Below are positions 8,504 through 17,628 of a stretch of 64,000 bases of DNA, piece by piece. The notes under the pieces are model-generated. The model was not told the origin of the DNA and searched no databases. It worked only from the letters and a program-made list of their open reading frames with translations. This stretch comes from Lentzea terrae. GTDB lineage: Bacteria; Actinomycetota; Actinomycetes; Mycobacteriales; Pseudonocardiaceae. A program made the translations under genes and the position numbers. The stretch is taken from NCBI RefSeq assembly GCF_003265345.1, contig NZ_QFWW01000007.1, positions 394,036 through 458,035 of the forward strand. Reading direction: 5' to 3'. The stretch's first letter is position 1. Every line of letters starts with the position of its first letter.

Positions 8504-8969
8504 GTTCCGACGCGGCCGTGCGGCGAGCACGGCCGCGAGCGCGGCGAGGTGAACCGCCGGATCGGTCTCGTGACCTTTCTGGACCGCGCACCAACTCCTG
8601 ACCGTCCTCGGTCTCCGAGAGGAAGCCCACGACAGCGCGAGCGCGGTGGTTGTCCGTCCGATCGCGCAGCCACTCGAGCACGATCAGGCCGAACTCGGGG
8701 TCGGCCACCGCCATCTCGAGCGGCGCCATCGCCTGATGCGCACGCCATTTCGCGAACTCGCGCGGGTGACACGGCGGTCCGGCGGCGAGATGGAGCCGCT
8801 GGTACCGGTCGACGGCGTCCTGCCACACGCGGCGATCCTCGTCGCGGTGGAAGGAGCCGTCCATCGTCGGCATGATCTTCGTTTCCCGATAGGCCTGAAA
8901 CCACGCCGGATGCATGCCTGCCTGGCGAAAACCCAGTTCGGCGAACGCGTCGAAGACCTCGTTGGCCAC
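8496..8969 (-). CDS. Hypothetical protein, last gene of the permease operon
   Basis: The 157-residue soluble protein begins at GTG 8969, 2 bases after the stop of the TIGR03943-type gene. It has a helical, Trp/His-containing N-terminal half (MHPAWFQAYRETKIMPTM, then DRRVWQDAVDRYQRLHL) and a basic, low-complexity C-terminus rich in Arg and Ser. No family is recognised. Position suggests it is translated with the upstream permease pair. The C-terminus is encoded in the overlap with zur. Confidence 0.65.
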   Translation of the reverse strand: MANEVFDAFAELGFRQAGMHPAWFQAYRETKIMPTMDGSFHRDEDRRVWQDAVDRYQRLHLAAGPPCHPREFAKWRAHQAMAPLEMAVADPEFGLIVLEWLRDRTDNHRARAVVGFLSETEDGQELVRGPERSRDRSGGSPRRARGRARRTAASEPI

Positions 8970-8971
8970 GA

Positions 8972-9679
8972 CTAGCTCTCGTAGGGCTCGACCGGCTCTG
9001 GCACCGAAGTGCTCGCCTCCACCGTGAAGCTCGGCACCCACGAGTTCTGCTCGTTGGCCGACTTCGGCACGACCTGGCCGGTCACCTCGACCCACTGCTC
9101 GTCGGGCAACGACGGCACGTCTCCGGTCAGCTTGACCTTCAACGGCCGCGCGTCCGCCGCACAGCACGAGATCGCGAGCCGCGCCACGAACGTGTTGCCC
9201 TCGGCGCGCGTGAGGAACCCGGTCAGCTTCACCTTGCGGCCGTCCAGCGTGCCCGACTCGTCCCACGCCGTGCGCGTCACGAACTCCGTCATGGACAACG
9301 GGATGACGTCGCCGGACGGCAGTTCGCCCAGCAGGTTGCGGGAGCGCTGCGTCTGGTTCGTGTCGGCGGCCGAGCTGACGACGTCGCCGCCCAGCGCGGG
9401 CGGCGAGATCAGGAACACCGCCAGCACCGGCAGCAGCATCAGCCAGGTCGAGCGCGACGAGTGCGAGTGGCCGTGGTCGTCCTCAGCGGCGGCGGCCTTG
9501 CCCGCCCGGATGTCCCGGATGATCGCGAACAGCGCCAGGCCGATCATGATGGCGCCGGCCGCGATCAGCAGCGGCAACAGGCCTTTCTGGACGTACCTGA
9601 GGTACAGCCCGGAGAAGCTGATCTTCAGCAGCGCGCCGCCGAGCAGCACCAGCAGGATGTTCTGGGTTTCCCGCCTCAC
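8972..9679 (-). CDS. TIGR03943-family (YcgQ-like) membrane protein
   Basis: The 235-residue product has two N-terminal membrane helices (about 8-28 and 36-55), a His-rich loop (EDDHGHSHS), a third helix near residues 78-95 and a large extracytoplasmic domain. A conserved ISCCAADARP cysteine pair lies near residue 170. The TIGR03943 family is encoded next to DUF318-type permeases, as here, where GTG overlaps the permease stop by 4 bases. The Bacillus pair YcgQ/YcgR has the same organisation. Neighbouring smtB-zur and the His/Cys-rich regions suggest a metal-related role, but this is inference. Confidence 0.85.
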   Translation of the reverse strand: MRRETQNILLVLLGGALLKISFSGLYLRYVQKGLLPLLIAAGAIMIGLALFAIIRDIRAGKAAAAEDDHGHSHSSRSTWLMLLPVLAVFLISPPALGGDVVSSAADTNQTQRSRNLLGELPSGDVIPLSMTEFVTRTAWDESGTLDGRKVKLTGFLTRAEGNTFVARLAISCCAADARPLKVKLTGDVPSLPDEQWVEVTGQVVPKSANEQNSWVPSFTVEASTSVPEPVEPYES

Positions 9680-10686
9680 AGCAGCACCACTCCCGTCAGG
9701 ACGGCACACAAGATCGCCACCACGAAGGTAGCCGGTGCGAAGCGGAAGGCGAAGGACTTGCCGAACGCACCTGCCTGCAGCGCGATCAGCTTCACGTCCA
9801 CGGCCGGGCCGACGACCAGGAACACCAGGCGCGGCAACAGCGGCAGTGCGGAGAACGCGACGGCCACGAACGCGTCGGCCTCCGAGCACAGGGCCAGGAT
9901 CACGGCCAGCAAAGCCATCACGATCACGCCCAGGACGATCTGCCCGCCCAGCGTCTGCATCCACGCGACGGGCACGAACGTCTTGAACGCCGCCGCGAAC
10001 AGCCCGCCCAGCACCAGGAACCCGCCGGCGTCGACGAGGTCGTGGCGCGCGCTCTCGGCGAACACCGCCCACTTGTTCTGACCGGAGTGATCTCCAAGAC
10101 GCGCCAGCGCACGTTCGGCGATCCACTCCATCTTGCCGAAGCGGACCCACAGCCAGCCCATGACCATCGCGGTCAGCAGCGAGCCGACGAACCTCGCGAC
10201 GACCATCATCGGGGTGTCGTTGAACGCCACCGCCGTCGACACCAGCACGATCGGGTTCACCGCGGGCGCCGCCAGCAGGAACGTCAGCGCCACGGCCGGC
10301 GCGACGCCCTGCTGCATCAGCCGCCGTGCCACCGGCACCGAAGCGCACTCACAGCCCGGCAGAGCCACGCCCGCGACACCTGCCACGGGCACGGCCAGCG
10401 CGGTCTTGGAGGGCAGCAACCGACGTAAGGCCGAAGCCGGCACGAACGCCGCGATCGCGCCGGAGATCAGCACGCCCAGGACCAGGAACGGCATGGCCTG
10501 CACGCAGATCGCCACGAACACGGTCGACGCGGTGCGCAGCTTCGGCACGTCCAGCAGGTCGACCAGCCGCGACTGGAAGAGCAGGGCGAGCACGAGGATC
10601 GCGCACAGCACTTCCAACGACGTGATCTTCAGCCTAGGCGGGCCGGAGCGCCGCTTCGACGAGCGGATCTCGCCGGTGATCGTCAT
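9676..10686 (-). CDS. DUF318/UPF0718-family permease
   Basis: The 336-residue permease has about eight membrane segments in two halves separated by a soluble loop. The family signature GVALPGCECASVPVARRLMQQG lies near residues 105-125, with a second-half counterpart at ALCSEADAFVAVAF. The paired Cys residues in GCECAS could handle metal or thiol. Such permeases work with a TIGR03943 partner, whose gene overlaps by 4 bases downstream. The upstream acidic-protein gene also overlaps by 4 bases (ATGA), so three or four genes share one message. Substrate unknown; zinc or another divalent metal is a guess from context. Confidence 0.87.
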   Translation of the reverse strand: MTITGEIRSSKRRSGPPRLKITSLEVLCAILVLALLFQSRLVDLLDVPKLRTASTVFVAICVQAMPFLVLGVLISGAIAAFVPASALRRLLPSKTALAVPVAGVAGVALPGCECASVPVARRLMQQGVAPAVALTFLLAAPAVNPIVLVSTAVAFNDTPMMVVARFVGSLLTAMVMGWLWVRFGKMEWIAERALARLGDHSGQNKWAVFAESARHDLVDAGGFLVLGGLFAAAFKTFVPVAWMQTLGGQIVLGVIVMALLAVILALCSEADAFVAVAFSALPLLPRLVFLVVGPAVDVKLIALQAGAFGKSFAFRFAPATFVVAILCAVLTGVVLL

Positions 10687-11123
10687 TCCGCGTCCGCATC
10701 CAGGTCGAGCAGACGGCGGTAGGTGCGGGCCATGCCCTCGCGGATCTCCTCCGGCGACGGCGGCTCGGCGAACTCGGCCTCTTCTTCCTCGAGGTCCTCG
10801 TCGTCGTCGAAGTCGACGGGCGTGCCGTTGACCGTCTCCTCGTCGTCCTCTTCCTCAAGGGCCGCCTCACGCAGCTCCTCGATGGTCGCGGAGACGTCCT
10901 CAGCCGACAGCGCGGGCAGCATCGGCTTCACGATGGCCAGCACGCCGCCCTCGGCGTCGTCCAGCGCCACGGCCTCGGCCAGCGCGACCGCGTGGTCGCG
11001 CTCGTACGGGCCGCAGATGAACGAGTCCCAGTCGTCGCCGCCCGACGGCTCGAACGTGACGGTCCACGGGAACTCGTTGACGTCCGAGTCCTCTTCCGGC
11101 TCGTAAATGATCACGCCACCCAT
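10683..11123 (-). CDS. Acidic hypothetical protein
   Basis: This 146-residue protein is strongly acidic, with runs such as EEEDDEE and DDDEDLEEEE in its second half and an ordered N-terminal part (WTVTFEPSGGDDWDSFICGPYERDHAVALAEAV). No domain is recognised. It has neither a signal peptide nor a membrane helix. The stop overlaps the permease start by 4 bases. A ribosome site (AAAGGA) precedes the ATG at 11123. The gene lies 13 bases downstream of the YbjN-like gene, so it belongs to the uppS-downstream run. Confidence 0.8.
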   Translation of the reverse strand: MGGVIIYEPEEDSDVNEFPWTVTFEPSGGDDWDSFICGPYERDHAVALAEAVALDDAEGGVLAIVKPMLPALSAEDVSATIEELREAALEEEDDEETVNGTPVDFDDDEDLEEEEAEFAEPPSPEEIREGMARTYRRLLDLDADAE

Positions 11124-11136
11124 CGAGGGGTCCTTT

Positions 11137-11535
11137 CTAGGAAAAGCGGGAGAGGAGCTCGCCGCGCACCTGCGAGGCGGTCGACACGACCAGCATGAGC
11201 AGCGTGCTCAGCGGTTCCGGCTTGAGGCCGTCCGCCGGGAACGCGTACCGCAGCATCACGTCGGTGCCGCGTTCGGACTGAATGACACCGAGCGTGCCGA
11301 ACAGGCCCTGACCAGCGCGCTCGGCCACCCACACGGCCACGTCGCCAACCAGGTCCCACGCGACCACGACCGTCAACGAGAGCACGGTCAGGCCCTCGGC
11401 CAGTTCCATGCCCTGCACGGCGCACGGCACATCGCCGTGACGGAAGCTCAACGCGCCGTCGTCGTCCACGGAGACGTCGTGGAACAGCTCCAGCGCCTTG
11501 CGCGCGGCCTCGAGAGCCTCACCGCTCGCGTTCAC
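11137..11535 (-). CDS. YbjN-like protein
   Basis: The 132-residue protein has alternating helices and strands resembling the YbjN/T3SS-chaperone-like fold: an opening helix ([12 protein letters not shown]), central strands around [14 protein letters not shown], and a C-terminal helix after [25 protein letters not shown]. The assignment rests on pattern only. GTG 11535 is selected because it overlaps the uppS stop as GTGA, a typical coupling for this genome, and removes an N-terminal extension that is shadow sequence of uppS. Role unknown; YbjN proteins are loosely tied to stress and motility. Confidence 0.7.
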   Translation of the reverse strand: MNASGEALEAARKALELFHDVSVDDDGALSFRHGDVPCAVQGMELAEGLTVLSLTVVVAWDLVGDVAVWVAERAGQGLFGTLGVIQSERGTDVMLRYAFPADGLKPEPLSTLLMLVVSTASQVRGELLSRFS

Positions 11536-12362
11536 GACACCTCCGAATCGGGCTTGTCGATCGCACCACCGAAGCGGCGGTCGCGCTCGGCGAACTTCTC
11601 GACGGCCCGCCACAGGTCGGTGCGGTCGAAGTCGGGCCACAGGATGTCCTGGAACACCAGCTCGGCGTACGCGGACTGCCAGAGCATGAAGTTCGACGTG
11701 CGCTGCTCACCGGACGGCCGGATGAACAGGTCCACGTCCGGCATCTCCGGCTGGTAGAGGTAGCGCGCGATGGTCTTCTCGTCGACCTTGTCCGGGTTGA
11801 GCTGCCCGGCGGCGGCCAGCCGCGCGATCTCGCGGGCGGCGTCACCGATCTCCGCGCGGCCGCCGTAGTTGATGCACATCGCGAGGTTGAGCTGGTCGTT
11901 GTCGCGGGTGCGCTCCTCCGCGACCTCCAGCTCCTTGATCACGCTGCGCCACAACCGCGGCCGGCGCCCCGCCCAGCGCACCCGGACACCCAGCTCGTCG
12001 AGCTCGTCCGTGCGGTGGTGGATGACGTCGCGCGAGAAGCCCATCAGGAACCGGACCTCTTCCGGGCTGCGGCGCCAGTTCTCGGTGGAGAAGGCGTACA
12101 GCGACAGCCACTTCACGCCCATCTCGATGGCGCCCTTGGCGACCTCGACGACGACCTGCTCGCCGCGCTTGTGCCCCTCGACCCGCGACAGCCCGCGCTG
12201 GTTCGCCCAGCGGCCGTTGCCGTCCATCACGATCGCGATGTGCTTCGGCACGAACTCGGCGGGGATCGCCGGGGGCGTCGCGCCGGACGGGTGCGGCTCC
12301 GGCGGGCGCGGGACGCGCTTCTCGCGTTCGGAGCGGCGGCGACGCAGCATGAGGCTCGGCAT
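11532..12362 (-). CDS. uppS: Polyprenyl diphosphate synthase (cis-isoprenyl transferase)
   Basis: The 276-residue cytosolic cis-prenyltransferase makes the C50/C55 lipid carrier for cell-wall synthesis from isopentenyl diphosphate. The signature [13 protein letters not shown] near residue 42 includes the catalytic Asp. Further conserved blocks are [48 protein letters not shown] and WPDF. Length is normal apart from a basic, proline-rich N-terminal extension of about 35 residues. It lies 42 bases after the NACHT gene, where recO would usually be the neighbour. Confidence 0.96.
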   Translation of the reverse strand: MPSLMLRRRRSEREKRVPRPPEPHPSGATPPAIPAEFVPKHIAIVMDGNGRWANQRGLSRVEGHKRGEQVVVEVAKGAIEMGVKWLSLYAFSTENWRRSPEEVRFLMGFSRDVIHHRTDELDELGVRVRWAGRRPRLWRSVIKELEVAEERTRDNDQLNLAMCINYGGRAEIGDAAREIARLAAAGQLNPDKVDEKTIARYLYQPEMPDVDLFIRPSGEQRTSNFMLWQSAYAELVFQDILWPDFDRTDLWRAVEKFAERDRRFGGAIDKPDSEVS

Positions 12363-12404
12363 CCTTTCGATGACAACCGTTGTCGGTGGCCGCCACAGTA
12401 GCCG

Positions 12405-15347
12405 CTAGGGCCGCTTGCTCTTCTCCCATCCCCCGAGCCAGTGCCGGAACGCCTCCTGCCAGTCGTCGCACGGCCCGGTCCGGCGCAACAGCTCGGGAAC
12501 GATCTCCCGCAGGTCCTCCGGCTGGGGGAACCACTTGTGACCCTTGAACGGGTCGCGTCGCATCGCCTGCGCCCATCTGCGCAACGGCGGCAGGCCCTCC
12601 ACGATCGGTTTGAGGTATTCGGACGGTGCGACCTCGGTTTGGATCCCGAAACCCGCGCACAACGTGAACAAGAACAAACGGTAGAAACCCGCCGCGTCCT
12701 CCGCCGTTCTGCCGTCCTCGGGCGCGCGCAGCGGGAAGAACCGCTCGGCGATGCCCAAGAACCGCCTGGCCACCCTGACCAGTGCCCTGTTCACCGGCTC
12801 GGACATGTTCAGCACGCACCGCACGTCGTCCGCGACGACGCCGAGCATGTACTCCAGCTCAGGATGGACCTCGCCGGACTGGAACAACCGCTGCAGCGCC
12901 GTCAGCAACGGACCGCCGGTGTGCAACTTGGTCCCGTGTGGATCCCAATCCACGAATGAGCTTTCCAGCAACGCCCGGCCACCGAGCAGCTCGACGAAGT
13001 CGCGGGCGGTGAGCAGGCCGCGGTCGAACATCCGGTGCACGACATCCGGAGCGACCTCGCTCAGCCCGCCCAGTTCCTCCGCCACCGGTAGCCGACCGGA
13101 GTCGTCGTCCCGGTGGAGCAGGTACAGCGGGGGCGTGCGCGGGCCTTCCGGCAGCGAGCGGCCCCACCTCCCCAGCAGCACGGAGACCAGTCCCGCCCCC
13201 AGCCGCGCCGGCCCGCGCACCGGATCCGGCACGCTCTCGTCGCCAGCGCTCACGTCGTCGAAGGTCTCGTCGCAGATCTTTCGCAGCAGCGACCAGTACT
13301 CCTCCGGCAGGTCGAGCAGCAACGTCAGCACCGCGCTGTCCAGCGTGGTGCCCACGACGCGGACCGCCTGCCGGTACAGCGCCAGTTGTGTCCTGGGCGT
13401 CGGGCTCATGAACCGCAGCGACCGCAGCGCGAACTCCAGCAGCGACGGATTCTGCCTGCCCTCGCCGTACTGGTCGAACACCAGCAGCATCAGGCAGTTG
13501 TCGATCGCCCGCACCAGCCGCCGATCCAGCTCCTGGATCGCGATCTGCGGCACCATCTCGCTCTGCCCGCTCACGATCAACGGCTGGATGCGGCTGACCA
13601 GATCGTGCGCGCCGTTGCAGTGCCGCACCATGAAACACGCGGCGAAGTACTCCATGAACGTGCGGTGGGTGAACCCGTAGAGCCTCTCCCCGCGGGCGTT
13701 GACGCCGGTGCGGGTGAGCAGCCACGCCCGCCCGCCGCAGTAGTCGAGGAACTCCTGTGCCGCCGTCGTGGCGGCTCTGTCCTCGTTGTCGAAGACCTCG
13801 CGGGAGAGGTAGTCGCCGATCAGATTGCGCAGCTTCCCCTCGGTTTCGCCGCCTTGTGAGTCGACCCGGTTGAAGAAGTAGTAGGCCAGCTCCTGCACCA
13901 GGTAGCGGTGATCCTTCTTCGGCCGGAACGCGCCGGGCAGCTGCCGCACCCGGTCCCAGCGCTCGAACAGCAGCTCGGCGCACTGCTCGTAGACCTGCGG
14001 ACGGTTCTCCGGGATGTAGCCGTCGTACTCGTAGATCATGCACAGCAGCGAGAGCATCAACGGGTTCGTGCGCAGGTCACCAACGTGCACGCTGTCCAGC
14101 AGGAACAGCGCGACCCGCCGCTCGGGGTCGCCGTGGTGCGGTCCCGAGGTGAGCAGGAACCACCGCTCGACGTAGGTCTCCACCTGCGGATCGGTGAAGT
14201 CGGGCAGGTGGAACACCGGGAAGACGGCAGGGTCGAGCCGTGCGCTCGAATAGCCCTCCTCCCGTGCCGTCACGACCACCCGGACCAGCGGATAGCTCAT
14301 GCAGAACGCCTCGATCGCGTCCACCGTCTCCCGGCGGCGGTCCACGTCGCTGATCTCGTCGATGCCGTCGAACACGATCACCGCGAGCCCCAGCGCGAGC
14401 ACGTCGCGCACCACACCGACGTCGTAGTCGTGCTGTGTCAGCACGCTGAGCCGCTCGGCGAGCAACGTCGTGTACGACGCCCCCAGCCGCTGGTGGTCCT
14501 TGAGCTCCAGCACGAGCGGCGCGAGCCTGCTCTCCTCCGCGCCGAGCTGGTACATCATCCGGCGGATGAACGTGCTCTTGCCCGCGCCCGGATTGCCGAT
14601 CACCACGAACCGGCGCTCGGCCAGGTCGTCCTCGGAGATCGCCGTTCCCACGGTGCCGGCCGACGACCACGGCGCCAGCACGCGGTTGACGTAGATGTCC
14701 TCGATGGGCACCTGGTGGTCCTCACGCGAGTGCGGCATCACCAGCCTCGCGAACCGCCTGCGCATCTGCTGCTTGATCGACCGCACGGCGGCATGCGCTG
14801 CGGTGACACGGCCGTAGTCGGCGGAGATCTCCACCCGGTCGACCACCGCCTGCGAGATCGGGCTCGCCGCGCCCGGCCGTTGGATGAGGCGCGTCGCGTG
14901 GACCAGGTCGTTCTCGTTGAGCGCGCCAGTCTGCCGCAGCTCGACGACCGTGAGCCGGACCGTGTCGTGCAGGGCGTTCCACAACGCGGCGCCGATCGCG
15001 GTGGCCCGCTCGCCGGGCAGGTCCAGCCTGCCCGTCAGCTCCTCGACGAACGTCTCGGCGAGCTGGTTCTGCTCCTCGGCGCGGTCCTCTGCCGAAAGCT
15101 CGAGGAACGCGAGCAGCTCCAGCAGCCCGGTGCACAGGCGTCCGGAGAGGTACCCGGCGATGGCGTCCTGGTGGGCACGGGCGAGTTCGAGCTCGGCCCA
15201 CGCCGCGTTCTGGCGCACGGCCTCCGGTGCCGGCAGCACCGCGTCGACCGACTCCTTCCATCCGCTCGCGGAAGCACGAACAGCAAGCCCGCCAACGGCT
15301 TCCGCCGCGGACCGCCCCACGAGTGCCACCAGCCCCAGATCTGCCAC
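12405..15347 (-). CDS. NACHT-domain STAND NTPase (bacterial NLR-like)
   Basis: This large soluble protein has 980 residues. Residues 1-240 are helical with no recognised effector. The NACHT module follows: Walker A GNPGAGKS at 251-258, Walker B VIVFDGIDEI at about 323-332, and the sensor region VVVTAREEGY at about 357-366. A winged-helix-like region follows with YGFTHRTFMEYFAA near residue 535, typical of the NACHT C-terminal part. The remainder (about 560-980) is helical without clear repeats and may be the ligand sensor. Bacterial NACHT proteins include anti-phage switches, but this protein might instead be a developmental regulator. It sits between uppS and recO, which are adjacent in mycobacteria. 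The start is GTG 15347. Confidence 0.9.
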   Translation of the reverse strand: MADLGLVALVGRSAAEAVGGLAVRASASGWKESVDAVLPAPEAVRQNAAWAELELARAHQDAIAGYLSGRLCTGLLELLAFLELSAEDRAEEQNQLAETFVEELTGRLDLPGERATAIGAALWNALHDTVRLTVVELRQTGALNENDLVHATRLIQRPGAASPISQAVVDRVEISADYGRVTAAHAAVRSIKQQMRRRFARLVMPHSREDHQVPIEDIYVNRVLAPWSSAGTVGTAISEDDLAERRFVVIGNPGAGKSTFIRRMMYQLGAEESRLAPLVLELKDHQRLGASYTTLLAERLSVLTQHDYDVGVVRDVLALGLAVIVFDGIDEISDVDRRRETVDAIEAFCMSYPLVRVVVTAREEGYSSARLDPAVFPVFHLPDFTDPQVETYVERWFLLTSGPHHGDPERRVALFLLDSVHVGDLRTNPLMLSLLCMIYEYDGYIPENRPQVYEQCAELLFERWDRVRQLPGAFRPKKDHRYLVQELAYYFFNRVDSQGGETEGKLRNLIGDYLSREVFDNEDRAATTAAQEFLDYCGGRAWLLTRTGVNARGERLYGFTHRTFMEYFAACFMVRHCNGAHDLVSRIQPLIVSGQSEMVPQIAIQELDRRLVRAIDNCLMLLVFDQYGEGRQNPSLLEFALRSLRFMSPTPRTQLALYRQAVRVVGTTLDSAVLTLLLDLPEEYWSLLRKICDETFDDVSAGDESVPDPVRGPARLGAGLVSVLLGRWGRSLPEGPRTPPLYLLHRDDDSGRLPVAEELGGLSEVAPDVVHRMFDRGLLTARDFVELLGGRALLESSFVDWDPHGTKLHTGGPLLTALQRLFQSGEVHPELEYMLGVVADDVRCVLNMSEPVNRALVRVARRFLGIAERFFPLRAPEDGRTAEDAAGFYRLFLFTLCAGFGIQTEVAPSEYLKPIVEGLPPLRRWAQAMRRDPFKGHKWFPQPEDLREIVPELLRRTGPCDDWQEAFRHWLGGWEKSKRP

Positions 15348-15407
15348 CCGGCGAAACTACAGAGATCTCGAGCCGGGTTTCCCGGTCGTGGCGCCAACTT
15401 GGCCCGA

Positions 15408-16169
15408 TCAGCCCAACGGCCCGTCGTCCGGCTTGGCCTTGCGCTCGACCAGAGGCAACGATCGGAGCTGCCGTTCGAGGTGCCACTGCAGGTGTGCCGC
15501 GACCAGGCCACTCGCGTCGCGGCGGGCGACGTGCGGGATCTCGTCGACCACGCTCCACTGCCCGTGCAGCAGCGCGGAGAGCAACGCCAGGGTGTCCTGC
15601 GAGGGCGACGCCGAGCCGGGCGGACGGCAGTTCGGGCAGCACGAGCCGCCTGCCTGGACGCTGAACGCCCGGTGCGGACCGGGATCGCCGCACTTCGCGC
15701 ACTCGTTGACCGCAGGCGCCCAACCGGCGAACGCCATCGCACGCATCAGGAACGCGTCCAGCAGCAGCGACGGATCACGTTCCGCCGCGGCCAACGCCCT
15801 GAGAGCGCCCGTGACGAGCAGATAGAGCCGCACGACCGGTTCGCCCTCTTCGGCCGTGAGCCGGTCAGCGGTCTCGAGAATCGCGCACGCGGCCGTGTAG
15901 CGCTGGTAGTCGTTGACGATCCCCACGCCGAACGCGTCCAGCGTCTGCACCTGCGTGATGATGTCGAGCGACCGGCCGGGGTGGAACTGCGCGTCGACGT
16001 GGCAGAACGGCTCCAGCCGCGCACCGAACTTCGACGACGTCCTGCGCACGCCCTTCGCCACGGCGCGCAGCTTGCCGTGCCGCTGGGTCAGGAACGTGAT
16101 GATCCGGTCCGCTTCACCGAGCTTCTGCACGCGCAGCACGATCGCGGTGTCGCGGTACAGGTTCGCCAT
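15408..16169 (-). CDS. recO: DNA repair protein RecO
   Basis: The 253-residue protein has an N-terminal OB fold (NLYRDTAIVLRVQKLGEADRIITFLT), the helical middle, and a four-cysteine zinc site made of CAKCG near residue 160 and CCPNCRPPG near residue 182. RecO loads RecA onto SSB-coated DNA with RecR and anneals complementary strands in recombinational repair. Its ATG overlaps the era stop as TGATG, so the two genes are translationally coupled. Length is normal. It ends 60 bases before the NACHT gene. Confidence 0.95.
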   Translation of the reverse strand: MANLYRDTAIVLRVQKLGEADRIITFLTQRHGKLRAVAKGVRRTSSKFGARLEPFCHVDAQFHPGRSLDIITQVQTLDAFGVGIVNDYQRYTAACAILETADRLTAEEGEPVVRLYLLVTGALRALAAAERDPSLLLDAFLMRAMAFAGWAPAVNECAKCGDPGPHRAFSVQAGGSCCPNCRPPGSASPSQDTLALLSALLHGQWSVVDEIPHVARRDASGLVAAHLQWHLERQLRSLPLVERKAKPDDGPLG

Positions 16170-17065
16170 CAGAAGCCCAGGCGGCGCAACTGTTTCGGAT
16201 CGCGCTGCCAGTCCTTGGCGATCTTGATGTGCAGGTCCAGGTACACGCGCGTGCCCAGCAGCGCCTCGATCTGCTTGCGCGCGGTCATGCCGACCTGCTT
16301 GAGCCGTTCACCCCGGTGCCCCAGGATGATCGCCTTCTGCGACGGCCGCTCCACGAACACGAACGCGTGAATGTCCATCAGGTCGTCACGGCCCTCGCGC
16401 GGCATCATCTCCTCGACCACGACGGCGATGGAGTGCGGCAGCTCGTCGCGGACGCCCTCCAGCGCGGCCTCGCGGATCAGCTCGGCGACGAGGGTCTGCT
16501 CGGGCTCGTCGGTGAGGTCGCCGTCCGGGAACAGCTGCGGGCCCTCCGGCAGCTTCTGCAGCAGCAGGTCGCTCAGCTTGTCGACCTGGAAGCCGTCGAC
16601 CGCGGAGACCGGGATGATCTCGGCGAACTCCATCACCTTCTGCAACGCGAGCAGCTGCTCCATCACCTGCTGCTGCGACACCAGGTCGGTCTTGGTGACG
16701 ATGCCGACCACGGGCGTGCGCTTGGCGACCTTCTCGAGCTCGGCGGCGATGAACTTGTCGCCGGGGCCCACCTTCTGGTCGGCGGGCACGCAGAAGCCGA
16801 CGACGTCGACCTCCGACCACGTCTCCCGCACCAGGTCGTTGAGCCGCTGGCCGAGCAACGTGCGCGGCCGGTGCAGGCCGGGCGTGTCGACGAGCACCAG
16901 CTGGCCGTCTTCACGGTGCACGATGCCGCGGATCGTGTGGCGGGTGGTCTGCGGCTTGCTGGACGTGATGGCGACCTTGGTGCCCACCAGTGCGTTCGTC
17001 AGCGTCGACTTCCCTGCGTTCGGGCGTCCGACGAAGCACGCGAACCCGGAGCGGTAACCATCCAT
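16169..17065 (-). CDS. era: GTPase Era
   Basis: The 298-residue GTPase has G1 GRPNAGKST at about 13-21, G2 in TTRHTIRG, G3 DTPGLHRP and G4 TKTD. The C-terminal KH domain carries IILGHRGERLKQVGMTARKQIE. Era binds the 3' end of 16S rRNA and helps mature the small ribosomal subunit. ATG 17065 (MDGYRSG) is chosen over longer frames because the GTPase domain begins immediately and GAGAGGG lies upstream. The gene is divergent from the SnoaL-like gene and coupled to recO downstream. Confidence 0.96.
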   Translation of the reverse strand: MDGYRSGFACFVGRPNAGKSTLTNALVGTKVAITSSKPQTTRHTIRGIVHREDGQLVLVDTPGLHRPRTLLGQRLNDLVRETWSEVDVVGFCVPADQKVGPGDKFIAAELEKVAKRTPVVGIVTKTDLVSQQQVMEQLLALQKVMEFAEIIPVSAVDGFQVDKLSDLLLQKLPEGPQLFPDGDLTDEPEQTLVAELIREAALEGVRDELPHSIAVVVEEMMPREGRDDLMDIHAFVFVERPSQKAIILGHRGERLKQVGMTARKQIEALLGTRVYLDLHIKIAKDWQRDPKQLRRLGF

Positions 17066-17199
17066 CAGTCCATTGTCCCTCTCGCCGGTTATGGCCGTTC
17101 GCGGGGCCTTCCGGCACTGGTCCGGGCAGGTGAACGGGCGCACGCTGACCGCCGTGTCCCCCGCACTCCACTCGTAGCTCGCGCACAAGGAGATGCGAC

Positions 17200-17628
17200 A
17201 TGTCGAGAGAAGAACTGGAGCGGCTGAACGACGAAGGCATCGGCGCGTGGGACCGCCACGACACTGACGGATTCGTGAAGCTGCTGGCCGACGACTTCGT
17301 GTGGGTCGACGACACCACACCGGAGCCGATGCGCACGCCGGACGCGGCCCGCGCCTACACCGAGGCGTGGTTCACCGCGTTCCCGGACATGCACATCCGC
17401 ACGACCAACGTGGTCTGCGCCGACGACCAGATCGCCTGCGAACTCGAGTTCACCGGCACCAACACCGGCACGCTCGCGATGGGCGGCATGCAGATCCCGC
17501 CCACGGGCAAGTCGGTCACCAGCCGCGGGACCTACTTCCTCAAGGCCGAGAACGGCAAGATCAAGGAGTTCCACACCCACCCGGACGCCGCGGGCATGAT
17601 GATGCAGCTGGGCCTGATGCCCGCCTAG
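17200..17628 (+). CDS. SnoaL-like (NTF2-fold) protein
   Basis: The 142-residue cytosolic protein fits the SnoaL/ester-cyclase branch of NTF2-like proteins: an N-terminal helix pair (LNDEGIGAWDRHDTDGFVKLLADDFVW), the FPDMHIRTTNVV strand region, GTNTGTLAMGGMQIPPTGKS, and a closing strand with IKEFHTHPD. Such proteins bind small hydrophobic ligands or catalyse ring closures, but most genomic copies are of unknown function. AAGGAGATG sits 10-12 bases before the ATG, a strong ribosome site. It interrupts the minus-strand era-phoH run and overlaps the next gene by 4 bases convergently. Confidence 0.85.
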   Translation: MSREELERLNDEGIGAWDRHDTDGFVKLLADDFVWVDDTTPEPMRTPDAARAYTEAWFTAFPDMHIRTTNVVCADDQIACELEFTGTNTGTLAMGGMQIPPTGKSVTSRGTYFLKAENGKIKEFHTHPDAAGMMMQLGLMPA

